64,000 nucleotides of DNA, taken from positions 1,169,001-1,233,000 of the forward strand of contig CP073344.1 of assembly GCA_024397875.1 (NCBI GenBank). Reading direction: 5' to 3'. The notes under the pieces were generated by a model. It was given only the letters and a program-made list of their open reading frames with translations. It did no database searches and was not told the DNA's origin. Position 1 is the stretch's first letter. Each line of letters opens with the position of its first letter. This document shows, one piece after another, positions 45,984 through 54,832 of this stretch. This DNA is from Amphritea atlantica (GTDB lineage: Bacteria > Pseudomonadota > Gammaproteobacteria > Pseudomonadales > Balneatricaceae). The position numbers and the translations under genes were made by a program.

Positions 45984-47489
45984 GTGGCATCTTCAGAGAA
46001 CGGGGCGGACCCGCTTTACACCTTTTTCACGTCTATCCAGATCCATATTTTCCAGACAGCGTGCCCGGAGATTTTAGCTGAGATGCTTTTCAAAAAGCTT
46101 CCCGAAACAATTTTTGTCCCTTTTTCCGGACAGAATAAACATATCTACGAGGCGGTCCTGCTGGATCTGGCTGATCAGTTCTTCGATGAAGACCTTGTCG
46201 ATCCGTTCGTTCCTAAAGACCTGGTCCGCTCTTGTATTGAGGACACGGTCGTGCGCCTGGGCGTACGTCGCTGGGAACCTGAAGAGGGTGAGTCTGATGC
46301 AGACCGCCAGGAGCTGCCCCGTTCAACGGCGGAATATACCAGCCGAATCTACCGCCGGCTGGTTGAAACTGGCTGGCTGGAAGAGGAGCAGCGGATCTAC
46401 CGTACCTTCGTGCTGTTATCTCCGGCGATCAGTTATCTGTTGCGCACGTTAGTTGGTATCAATGAGTTGGAAAAGCGCAGCTATGGCGGCGCCGTGCTCA
46501 ATGTGCTCAGTTCACTGGAGTCAGCCATTAGTGATCCTGCCGGGCGGGGTATCACTTTGCAGGAAGCGGCTCAGACCGCTGCAGATTTCAGTGCTCACCT
46601 TACCGATATGATGCTGGGGCTGCGTGAGCTGAAGATCAGTCTGGCGGCGACATCCAACCCGCAGGAGATTGTTCGCAGTTTCTTCGACCGGTTTGTTGCT
46701 CACATTCTGGTGTCCGACTACAAGACCCTGAAAACCAAGAATAACCCGTTCCGCTTCCGGCGTCAGATTCTGACCATGCTGCGGGATCTGCAGTTTGATC
46801 CGCTCAAAGTGGAAAAACTGTCGAAACATTATCAGGAGCAGTTCGAGCTCAATTTTGCCGATGCTGAGGCGATGGTTCACAGCCATATCAACCGGATTAT
46901 CCGTATCTTTGAATCGGTGGATCAGCGACTGGCAACCATCGATGATTTCCGCTACCGGCTGGAAAAACGGGTGGCTGATACCGTCCGCTACATGGATAAG
47001 ACGACACCGGGGATGAGTTCCCGGTTGTCCCGTCTGATCAGTGATGTGTCCAAGCTGGATTCCCGCTCAATACCGCACATCAATACGCTTGAAAGTGTTG
47101 CGTTTATCGCGCCTGGCAGTGTGCGTTCACCGGTTCGGCGCCGGGTTGAAACTAAACCCCGGGTGATTCGTCCGGTGGAGATCGATCCGCGGGTTCTGGA
47201 GCTGCGACAGCTGTTCAAGGACTACAAGGCGCGCCGGGAGGTGAAGCCGGAGAATATTGAACTCTACGTTGAGCGTCACCTGATTGATAAAAAGCAGATT
47301 AAAGCCACCGATTTCACCATTGAGTGTATCGAGGATTACATCTGTTTCAGTTATCTGCGGCATATGCGTTCGCTGGGTAAGAAGGGGCGCGGAACGGCTA
47401 ATAAGTATGAGATTAAGTTTGAAGATAAATATGTCAATGTCGCGGATATGGTTGAGTGTCGCGATTTCAGTATTCAGAGGAAAGTATAA
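45984..47489 (+). CDS. mksF: Condensin kleisin MksF (Wadjet JetA-like)
   Basis: The protein has 501 residues if the GTG at 45984 is used; GGAGG lies only two bases upstream, so the exact start is doubtful, and ATG 46081 is a fallback. The protein is helical and resembles the JetA/MksF family, with winged-helix ends and a middle coiled region ([20 protein letters not shown]). In the complex it bridges the two SMC heads and binds MksE. It is the first of three genes ordered F-E-B, joined by one-base overlaps. Confidence 0.85.
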   Translation: MASSENGADPLYTFFTSIQIHIFQTACPEILAEMLFKKLPETIFVPFSGQNKHIYEAVLLDLADQFFDEDLVDPFVPKDLVRSCIEDTVVRLGVRRWEPEEGESDADRQELPRSTAEYTSRIYRRLVETGWLEEEQRIYRTFVLLSPAISYLLRTLVGINELEKRSYGGAVLNVLSSLESAISDPAGRGITLQEAAQTAADFSAHLTDMMLGLRELKISLAATSNPQEIVRSFFDRFVAHILVSDYKTLKTKNNPFRFRRQILTMLRDLQFDPLKVEKLSKHYQEQFELNFADAEAMVHSHINRIIRIFESVDQRLATIDDFRYRLEKRVADTVRYMDKTTPGMSSRLSRLISDVSKLDSRSIPHINTLESVAFIAPGSVRSPVRRRVETKPRVIRPVEIDPRVLELRQLFKDYKARREVKPENIELYVERHLIDKKQIKATDFTIECIEDYICFSYLRHMRSLGKKGRGTANKYEIKFEDKYVNVADMVECRDFSIQRKV

Positions 47490-48286
47490 TGCTGGGTGAT
47501 CTGCAGAAAATCATCGGTCGCAGCGATCAGTATCAGGAAGAGGATTTCGTCCGGGCCGCCAATATGCTGCTGGTGAACCAGTTTCTCTATGCTGAGCGTT
47601 CCGGGCACCGTGACAGTTATTTCCTGGTTGCATCCCATGTGGATTACTTTGTGAACCTCTTTGCCGCCATCGGCTGGACACTGATCTACCAGCCGGATGA
47701 AGCCTACCTGGGAATTTTGCCCAAAGGTGAAGAGCGCTTTATGCGTCTTAAACTGGATGAGTCACTGTTTTTGCTCTGTCTGCGCCAGCAATATGAGCAG
47801 AAACTGGAATCTTTTGATGTTGAGGCCGGACGTGCCTACATCAGTACCGATGAGTTACTTACCCTGTATGAAAACCTCACCGGACGGGAGATTCCCAATG
47901 AAACCCGTCTGAAAGAGTTGTTATCGCTGTTCAGTCGTCACGGTGTAATTGAGCGGGGTAAACCCCATGAAACCGATCCTAAAAATATTCCGTTAACCAT
48001 CAATCCGGCGATTCGTCAGGTTGTGGTAGAGGACTATATCGGTCAGTTGGAAGCGTTGTGCGAAGAGCGGGATGAGGAACTGCCTGCGAAAGTCGCTGTG
48101 GTGGCCAGTGAGAATGCTGCAGAGCCAGATGAGGCTGAAGCGGATGATGCACCCGCTGACGACGTTGTTGCCGGGGAATCTGAGGGGGATGTTGAAAAAG
48201 CTGAAGACGGGGTGAGTGCTGCACCGGACGCTGACGCTGAACCACAACTAAACAACGTGCTGGCTGCACCAGAGGAGACAAACTGA
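47489..48286 (+). CDS. mksE: Condensin subunit MksE (Wadjet JetB-like)
   Basis: The protein has 265 residues from the ATG at 47489, which overlaps the mksF stop (TAATG) and has AGAGGAAAG upstream. Residues ~1-200 match the MukE/MksE/JetB winged-helix (KITE-like) subunit: [18 protein letters not shown] and [18 protein letters not shown]. Residues ~205-265 are an unusual acidic, Ala/Glu/Asp-rich tail that looks disordered. It binds the kleisin and regulates the SMC ATPase. Confidence 0.87.
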   Translation: MLGDLQKIIGRSDQYQEEDFVRAANMLLVNQFLYAERSGHRDSYFLVASHVDYFVNLFAAIGWTLIYQPDEAYLGILPKGEERFMRLKLDESLFLLCLRQQYEQKLESFDVEAGRAYISTDELLTLYENLTGREIPNETRLKELLSLFSRHGVIERGKPHETDPKNIPLTINPAIRQVVVEDYIGQLEALCEERDEELPAKVAVVASENAAEPDEAEADDAPADDVVAGESEGDVEKAEDGVSAAPDADAEPQLNNVLAAPEETN

Positions 48287-51200
48287 TGAAACAGCTTAAC
48301 CGTATGGTGCTGGTGAACTGGTATGTTCTGGGTGCAGTTGAGATTCCGATTAAAGGCAATGTGGCGGTTATCGGCCCTAACGGATCTGGTAAATCTTCGT
48401 TACTGGATGCGATTCAGACCGTATTGATGGGTGGTAATAAAAAATACCTCAGCTTTAACGCCAGTGCCGGCGAGAAGAGTGAACGGAGCCTGCGAACCTA
48501 TTGTCTGGGTTTCATGGACGATCTGGGCAAGAAAGAGAATGCCCGACAGGATTCAGTCAGTTATATCGCCCTGAGCTTTTTTGATACTGAAACCGGTAAA
48601 GAGACCTGTGTCGGACTGGCGATCAGTGCCTCTCTTTCCTTACCGGAAGAGGACGTTCTCGGGCGTTTTATACTGCCTGATTTCTCCGTTACGCTGGAAG
48701 ACTTCACCATCAAACAGGATGGCGGCCGGTTGCCAAAAGAGTGGCCTGTGGTACGCGAGAATTTGCTAAAACAGTGTCCTGAGATGAAGTTGGAAAAACG
48801 TGCTAATCGCTTTATCCGTGAGCTGGTGACCGAGCTCAGCTATGATCAGCAGATGCCTAACGATGACGAGAAGTTCGTCAAAAACTTCCGTAATGCGCTG
48901 AAATTTGTGCCGATCAATAGCCCAACCCGGTTTATCCGTGAGTTTGTGCTGGATGAAAATATAGTTCATGTGGGGGCGTTCCGTAAGTCCCTCGATGAAT
49001 ACCGGGCGATGGAGCAGAAAACCCGGGAGGTTTACAACCGCATCGTTGAACTGGAAAAGGTTCAGGAACAGTGCAAAGGGATCGACCGTAACGTTAAAAA
49101 CTCAGTTGAGTATGAATGGGTGGTGCACGAAACCCGGTTTGAGCACGCGGACCTGAAAAAAGAGGAAGCGGGAGAGCGTCTCGAGCTTAATCAGGAGAAA
49201 GAGACGACTCTGCAGGGGGATCTGGAAACCAAGAGCGAACAGCTCAATGAGATCATGCAGTCCCTGGCTAACACCCGTGCGGAGCTGAATAATACCGACA
49301 GCGCGCATAAGGTTAAGGCGCTGGAGAATTCAATTAATGCCCGTCAGCATGAGCTGAATGTGGTCAAAGAAAAAATTCAGCATGTCTATGCCCTGCTGCG
49401 CTCCGCTGTCAGTTTTGCCAACTATCAGCAATATCTGCCAGAGAATTTTATTCCGGTGGTCAAAGACTCTGTTGATTTGTGGCGCTCCGGTGAGGATATG
49501 ATGGCGGAAGCCTGGCCGCAGGCACCGGTGGATGTTGATAACAATTTAAATCGGTTGAAAGAATCGGTCGACTCGGTACGCCGTGAGATCGCCCGCCGGT
49601 TTGAATCTTCCGTTATCCGCATGAATGAGTTGCGCAGTGAAATTCAGAGTCAGAAAAGTGCGGTTGAGCAGCTGAAAGAGGGGCGTGCGCCGCTGCGACG
49701 TAATACCCGTGAGCTGATGCAACTGCTCAAGGATTACGGTATCGAATCTACGCCGATCTGTGAGCTGGTGGATATTAACGATGAGAAGTGGCGTATTGCC
49801 ATTGAGAGTTTCCTCGGCGCCCGTCGGGAAGCGCTGATTGTCGATCCTGACCGGGTTAAAGAGGCGATCACGCTGTATCGCCGTAAAGGGCGTCATCTGA
49901 AGGGCTGTCGGGTGGTTAACACCACCAAATCCCATGAATGGCTCAACCGTTCCAAACCCGGCTCGCTGGCGCAGTTTGTCGACTGCCAGAGTGATGATGC
50001 TCAGGCCTATATGAATCGTGCCCTGGGCGGGGTGATGGCGGTTGAAACTGAGAGTGAACTGCTGAAACAGGAGCGGGCGCTGACCTATGACTGCATGCTG
50101 CAGACAGAGGGGACGACGACCTCGATTCGTGAAGAAGCGCCGATGATGGGCAGTGGCGGAGGCCGCCGTCAGCATCAGTTGCAGCAGCAGGATCGTCAGG
50201 TTGAGCAGATGATGGCTGAGTTCAGTGCACTGAATAAAGACCATGAAGCACTCGATAGTTTACGCGAAAACCTGATTCGCATGACTGCTGCGCTGACCGG
50301 CGTTACCGAGCGTACCTTCGATCTGGTGAATCAGCGGGAGATGCTGCAAACTGAGATTGACGGCTATCGTCAGGGTATTACCGATCTGCGTAATCAGGAT
50401 GACAGTGGCATACACGCGCGGATTACTGAGCTGGTTGATGCGCAGAAAGCGGCTCAGGATGCACAGAAGAAGCTGATGGATAAGCTTCAGTCGACCCGTA
50501 CCAGCCTGATCAAAGACAACGCCTCGCTTGAGGTGCTGGATAATGAACTGGAAGAGCATGCAGCTGCCAGAGCAAAATGCGAAGCCGACGCTAATTTTGA
50601 TGCACAGTCTGCTCAGGAAAAGCGAGATTATATGGATGAGTCCTGTTCCGGTGATCTGGACAGAATTATCTTTGAATCGGCTAAGAAGGCACAGTCTGAA
50701 CTGAGCCTGGTGGAGCGTAAAAAGAATACCGTGCGTGACGGTGTCGCCCAATATAAGGCGCGCTATCATGGTTCCGGCCTGAGTCATCAGGAGCTGGATA
50801 AGGTGAGTGAGGATTCTACTCACGCGCAGTTAGCGCAGTTTGTTGATGATACTATTCAGTCGCTGCGTGACAGCGAGCTGGCTGAATATACTGAGAAGGC
50901 TGAGCGGGCGAGACTGGAAGCGGAGACCTCATTCCGCTCTGATTTTGTAGCGCACCTGAAAGATCAGATCGATAAGATTAAAGAGCTTATCCGGGAGTTG
51001 AATGCCCACCTGAAAAACCGCCCATTCCATCGTGAAATGTACAGCTTCGAGATGATGCCCAATCCGGAACTCAAGGATATTCTTGAGCTGGTAGAGGCCT
51101 ACACTCGGATGGATCAGGCGAATGTCGGTTCACTGTTTGATTTCAAATATGATGAAAAACGTCCCCATCAGGATGCACTGGCCAAGATTCATGAGGTGCT

Positions 51201-51735
51201 TAAAGATGAGGGGGAAAGCAGTCTGCTGCAGGATTACCGTAACTTCTATAATTTTGAGTTAGTGGTTAAAGATCTTGAGGGGAATCGTAAGACAACCCTG
51301 ACTCAGCGGATTAAAACCGGTTCCGGTGGTGAGCATCAGGTGCCTTTTTATGTGGCGATCGCCGCAGCGATGGGGGCAACCTACCGACTGCGGGAGAGTA
51401 TCGATGGTGTGACGCTGGGGGGCATTAGCTTGTCAGTATTCGATGAAGCGTTCAATAAGCTCGATGCCGAAAACACCGTAACCTCACTGGGCTTTATGAG
51501 TGATCTGGGACTGCAGACGCTGATTGCGGCTCCCGATGATAAATACTCGCTGATGGCGACTACCATGGATACCATTATCAACGTCTGTCGTGACGGACGT
51601 ATTGTCGATATCGATGTGGAGTTTCCGACTAAAAACGGTAAGGAGCTGCTGAACTCGGATAACCCTTATCGTCTGATCGGCAAGCCTGAAGACGAAGAGA
51701 GTGGCGAAGATGTTGAGGGGCTGATACCGGCCTGA
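48286..51735 (+). CDS. mksB: Condensin SMC-like ATPase MksB (Wadjet JetC-like)
   Basis: The protein has 1149 residues. The head halves lie at the two ends: Walker A GPNGSGKS at 30-37, signature SGGEHQ starting at 1013, and Walker B FDEAFNKLD with D1053-E1054. Between them are long coiled coils (~230-450 and ~640-960) around a hinge-like region (~460-600, IESFLGARREALIVDP). It is an SMC motor that organises DNA with MksE and MksF. The start overlaps the mksE stop by one base. No mksG/jetD gene follows. Confidence 0.93.
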   Translation: MKQLNRMVLVNWYVLGAVEIPIKGNVAVIGPNGSGKSSLLDAIQTVLMGGNKKYLSFNASAGEKSERSLRTYCLGFMDDLGKKENARQDSVSYIALSFFDTETGKETCVGLAISASLSLPEEDVLGRFILPDFSVTLEDFTIKQDGGRLPKEWPVVRENLLKQCPEMKLEKRANRFIRELVTELSYDQQMPNDDEKFVKNFRNALKFVPINSPTRFIREFVLDENIVHVGAFRKSLDEYRAMEQKTREVYNRIVELEKVQEQCKGIDRNVKNSVEYEWVVHETRFEHADLKKEEAGERLELNQEKETTLQGDLETKSEQLNEIMQSLANTRAELNNTDSAHKVKALENSINARQHELNVVKEKIQHVYALLRSAVSFANYQQYLPENFIPVVKDSVDLWRSGEDMMAEAWPQAPVDVDNNLNRLKESVDSVRREIARRFESSVIRMNELRSEIQSQKSAVEQLKEGRAPLRRNTRELMQLLKDYGIESTPICELVDINDEKWRIAIESFLGARREALIVDPDRVKEAITLYRRKGRHLKGCRVVNTTKSHEWLNRSKPGSLAQFVDCQSDDAQAYMNRALGGVMAVETESELLKQERALTYDCMLQTEGTTTSIREEAPMMGSGGGRRQHQLQQQDRQVEQMMAEFSALNKDHEALDSLRENLIRMTAALTGVTERTFDLVNQREMLQTEIDGYRQGITDLRNQDDSGIHARITELVDAQKAAQDAQKKLMDKLQSTRTSLIKDNASLEVLDNELEEHAAARAKCEADANFDAQSAQEKRDYMDESCSGDLDRIIFESAKKAQSELSLVERKKNTVRDGVAQYKARYHGSGLSHQELDKVSEDSTHAQLAQFVDDTIQSLRDSELAEYTEKAERARLEAETSFRSDFVAHLKDQIDKIKELIRELNAHLKNRPFHREMYSFEMMPNPELKDILELVEAYTRMDQANVGSLFDFKYDEKRPHQDALAKIHEVLKDEGESSLLQDYRNFYNFELVVKDLEGNRKTTLTQRIKTGSGGEHQVPFYVAIAAAMGATYRLRESIDGVTLGGISLSVFDEAFNKLDAENTVTSLGFMSDLGLQTLIAAPDDKYSLMATTMDTIINVCRDGRIVDIDVEFPTKNGKELLNSDNPYRLIGKPEDEESGEDVEGLIPA

Positions 51736-51754
51736 TAGCAGCGTAGTAATTCAA

Positions 51755-52486
51755 TCAGACTGAGCTGGCCCAGCGGGTTCCCCGTTGGGCCAGTTTTGCT
51801 TCAGGTAGTTTAAAGTCCGCTGCTAAGCTGCACAGCGGGGTATTCTGTCGCAAAACAATCAACCGGTCAGTATCATTCGGGTGTGGCCGAACCTGCCACT
51901 GTTCGGGTTGATTAATGATTCCGGCCAGTATCTCCCGGGCCCCGGGAGTAGGAATGCCTCTGAACTCCACCATCACCTGGTCATTGTTGGGTAGCGCAAG
52001 CTGTTCTGTCCGTAAATCCCGGAACTGATCATTCGCCAATAGGCGAGCGAGGTGTTGCAGCGTCCAGGGGGAAGGCGGTTCAGTGAGTGGTCTCATCGGG
52101 CCAAGGTTTCCGGGCGAGATAATCGATCGGTCTTTAGAGAAAAACTTGCGTACGGTCAGCTCGGTATGCGCCTTCAGCAGCGAGTTATCCCGCACATTTC
52201 CATCGAAGTTAATCTCCGCCAGGCCATCAATCATCATCTGCAGATTAAAATCGCAGGCCTGAATAAATTTCCAGGCGGGTTTCAGCGAGCTGCGAGAACC
52301 GAGACTGTATTTAATGGCCTGCTTGCCATGTCGGGTATTGTTGTCCAGCACTGTAATCATCAGATAGGTTGTCTGAAAATCCACCATCGCTTCCGGCTGC
52401 TCGGTAAAGCAGGAAGGCACTTCTCGCTTACAGAAATCAAGCCAGGCTTGTTTGGTGTTCAGGTGGGGCAGGCAACGGATATTCAT
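51755..52486 (-). CDS. Protein of unknown function convergent to mksB
   Basis: The protein has 243 residues without signal peptide or membrane span. I do not recognise a domain. Recognisable blocks are YLMITVLDNNTRHGKQAIKY and PNNDQVMVEFRGIPTPGARE, the latter hinting at an alpha/beta domain. It is not MksG/JetD, which is longer and has a TOPRIM domain. The mksB terminator lies inside its last codons. GAG near the ATG is a poor ribosome binding site. Confidence 0.7.
   Translation of the reverse strand: MNIRCLPHLNTKQAWLDFCKREVPSCFTEQPEAMVDFQTTYLMITVLDNNTRHGKQAIKYSLGSRSSLKPAWKFIQACDFNLQMMIDGLAEINFDGNVRDNSLLKAHTELTVRKFFSKDRSIISPGNLGPMRPLTEPPSPWTLQHLARLLANDQFRDLRTEQLALPNNDQVMVEFRGIPTPGAREILAGIINQPEQWQVRPHPNDTDRLIVLRQNTPLCSLAADFKLPEAKLAQRGTRWASSV
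51765..51797 (+). terminator. Intrinsic terminator of the mksFEB operon
   Basis: CTGGCCCA-G-CGGG pairs with CCCG-T-TGGGCCAG over a three-base loop, followed by TTTT. The stem is 13 bp with one G-U. It lies 29 bases after the mksB stop and inside the 3' end of the convergent gene. Confidence 0.8.
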
Positions 52487-52551
52487 TCACATCTCGGGGG
52501 CTGAGGTTATAATGCTGGCCACTAGTTTAGCTGAAGTCGGGAGAAGCCTCT

Positions 52552-52905
52552 ATGAAACTGATCAACCGTTCCGGATTTGCCGTTTTGCCGCGTCAGCCAT
52601 TTGTTGACTGGGCCAATCTGCAGCAGGATGAACTGAATCAGTCAATGACGCTGGAGGAGCATCGCGCCGAAGGCAGTGTCTATCTTACCGAAGAGTTTCA
52701 GAGCGAAGCCGATGTCTCTCAGCAGTTAGCGTTACATTGTGAAAAAATATTCGCTAATGAACTGGCCGCCTGGGATGAATTTGGTGATCACTGGCCCCGG
52801 GACAGAACGCTGGATATGTTTCTCGAATGGTTTGATGTCACGCCTCAGGTGATGGCGGTAGATCTGTTGCAGACGCCTCTGATGCTGGCTCCATTGGAGG
52901 ATTGA
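52552..52905 (+). CDS. Conserved small protein of unknown function
   Basis: The protein has 117 residues, acidic and soluble, starting MKLINRSGFAVLPRQPFVDW. Tryptophans in LAAWDEF and FLEWFDV may build a hydrophobic core. No known domain is recognised. A GGGAGAAG ribosome binding site supports expression. It is divergent from the 243-residue unknown at 51755 (65 bases apart). Confidence 0.75.
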   Translation: MKLINRSGFAVLPRQPFVDWANLQQDELNQSMTLEEHRAEGSVYLTEEFQSEADVSQQLALHCEKIFANELAAWDEFGDHWPRDRTLDMFLEWFDVTPQVMAVDLLQTPLMLAPLED

Positions 52906-52998
52906 CAGGGTTCTTTTGTCGCGGGTATTCAGTAGAGTTGCTTTAAATGACTGGTTTCGCTAACAATAGTGCATCGTTAATAGAAATCAGGAAGTTTG

Positions 52999-54333
52999 AT
53001 GTCTGTCACTGCCAATCTTCGGCTTGAAATGCATTCAATGAGAGAATCTCTCTACGAAGAGATGCACTCAAGACCGTTTCAGGTTATTCCCAGTCCTGCC
53101 CGGATTTCTCATCTTTCAGTGCTGTGTAGTGAAGCGCAGAAAGATGAACAGTTCCGTCACCTGCAGCAGCTTTGTGAAATGCTGGGTGGTCGGGTGCCGG
53201 AGCAGGATGAGCCGTGCTTTCAGCAGCAGTTTGATAAGCTTAAGGTGCGGCGTGAAAAGCATATGGAGTTTGTCTCCTATACTTTTATCTGGCTCGGTGG
53301 GCATCATCGTGATCCATTTGCTGAAACCGGCATCAGCCATCTGCCGGAAGGGTGGCTGAACGGTATCTGTGGTGAGGTTGTGGCGGCCTTTCATATGTCG
53401 GTAGAAGATGTTCGTAAAATTGGTGAACCCACTATTCCCGAGGTAAAAAGCCACTTCGAAGCGATGCGTCTGGTGGGTAGTCAGCCTTCACAGGGGGCTG
53501 CGCAGGTGTGGACCAGTTACCGGATGCACAGTGACGGCTTTGGCCGGTTCCTGATCTATAACCGGGAGATGAGTGACAGTCAGTTGGGACGTTTGATTCA
53601 GCGGCTTCTGGAGATCGAATCCTATCGGCTGATGACCCTGATGGGGTTACCGATGGCTCGCTCAATCGGTCCGCAACTACAGCAGATGGATCAGCAGTTG
53701 GCTGAGCTGACACAGATTCTCTCCAGCGAACAGTATGATGATGCCAATTGTCGCGATGAGCGACAGTTGCTTAGTCGGCTGACCCATCTCGCCGCGCGGG
53801 TTGAGGCCTATCGCGCCAGTTCTACGTTTCGCTTTAATGCCACTAATGCCTATCAGGATCTGGTGATGCAGCGTCTTGCGGATCTGCGGGAAGACGAAGT
53901 GTCTGGTCACCTGACATTGCAGGAGTTTATTACCCGGCGAATGATTCCGGCGGTGCGCACCTGTAAGGCAACCGCGGGACGCCTTGAAGATCTGTCACGC
54001 AGAATAGACCGGGTCAGCGATATGTTGCGTACCCAGGTTGAGCTGTCGATTCAGGGACAGAATCAGGAGTTGTTAAGTTCAATGGACCGGCGCTCACAAA
54101 TTCAGCTGATGATGCAGCATACGGTTGAAGGGCTTTCCGTGGCAGCGATCAGTTATTACGCTATCGGTTTGGTAAAGATTTTCATCGGTGTGCTGTATGA
54201 TCAGGGGTTAGATATCAATAAGAGTCTCTCGCTGGGAATCGCTATGCCACTGGTCATTATTGCTGTGGCGCTGATTACCCGGCGGATTCATTCCAAATTC
54301 AGTAAGCTGGCTGCCGATTCGGCAGACCATTGA
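52999..54333 (+). CDS. DUF3422 family membrane protein
   Basis: The protein has 444 residues from the ATG at 52999 (CAGGA upstream). It begins with the DUF3422 block SLYEEMHSRPFQVIPSPARISHL and has the family's FVSYTFIWLGG. The long central region is helical (coiled-coil prone). Two membrane spans near 385-405 and 410-430 anchor it at the C-terminus, so the large domain is most likely cytoplasmic. The family's function is unknown. Confidence 0.88.
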   Translation: MSVTANLRLEMHSMRESLYEEMHSRPFQVIPSPARISHLSVLCSEAQKDEQFRHLQQLCEMLGGRVPEQDEPCFQQQFDKLKVRREKHMEFVSYTFIWLGGHHRDPFAETGISHLPEGWLNGICGEVVAAFHMSVEDVRKIGEPTIPEVKSHFEAMRLVGSQPSQGAAQVWTSYRMHSDGFGRFLIYNREMSDSQLGRLIQRLLEIESYRLMTLMGLPMARSIGPQLQQMDQQLAELTQILSSEQYDDANCRDERQLLSRLTHLAARVEAYRASSTFRFNATNAYQDLVMQRLADLREDEVSGHLTLQEFITRRMIPAVRTCKATAGRLEDLSRRIDRVSDMLRTQVELSIQGQNQELLSSMDRRSQIQLMMQHTVEGLSVAAISYYAIGLVKIFIGVLYDQGLDINKSLSLGIAMPLVIIAVALITRRIHSKFSKLAADSADH

Positions 54334-54349
54334 TAGAGTCAGGATTTAT

Positions 54350-54667
54350 ATGAGTATAGCGACAGAGATAGAGCAGCGTCTGGGGCAGGCACTGGCCTTG
54401 CAGCATCTGGTGATTGAAAATGAGAGTCATATGCACAGTGGTCCGGCAACGGAAAGTCATTTTAAGCTGGCTGTTGTGGCGGATGATTTTGCCGGTAAGC
54501 GACCGGTTGCCCGCCATCAGTTGGTCTATGGGGCGCTTTCTGAACTGATGAATAACCCGATCCATGCGCTGGCGCTGCATCTGTATACTGCCGCAGAGTG
54601 GCAGCAACAGAACGGTGAAATCCCTCAGTCGCCCAACTGCATGGGTGGCTCGAAAGGTGATCATTGA
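54350..54667 (+). CDS. bolA: BolA family protein
   Basis: The protein has 105 residues. The BolA fold shows ESHMHSGPATESHFKLAVVADDF and the helix-turn segment RHQLVYGALSELM. BolA proteins partner monothiol glutaredoxins in iron-sulfur handling and influence cell shape and stress responses. The invariant C-terminal His lies in IHALALHLYT. It starts 17 bases after the DUF3422 gene and is followed by a terminator. Confidence 0.92.
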   Translation: MSIATEIEQRLGQALALQHLVIENESHMHSGPATESHFKLAVVADDFAGKRPVARHQLVYGALSELMNNPIHALALHLYTAAEWQQQNGEIPQSPNCMGGSKGDH

Positions 54668-54715
54668 GCCGGCCGGGCTTTATTTCTCTGGTCTGGACAG
54701 CGTCAGATAGCAGAC

Positions 54716-54741
54716 AAAAAAACCGCATTAGCGGTTTTTTT
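54716..54741. terminator. Intrinsic terminator after bolA
   Basis: AAAAAACCGC and GCGGTTTTTT pair over ATTA, with seven T. It lies 49 bases after the bolA stop and is symmetric, so it works in both directions. Confidence 0.88.
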
Positions 54742-54832
54742 GTCTCTGTCGTCTGCAGTAGTCGTCTGAATCTGGCTAAACTTCGTATATACAGACTAAC
54801 CGAAATGACTCTCAGGGAGTGTGCCCCTCGTT

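Noticed and set aside
45984..52486. Complete Wadjet (JetABCD) defence system
   Set aside because: No JetD-like TOPRIM gene follows; the neighbouring 243-residue protein is on the opposite strand, short, and lacks recognisable nuclease motifs.
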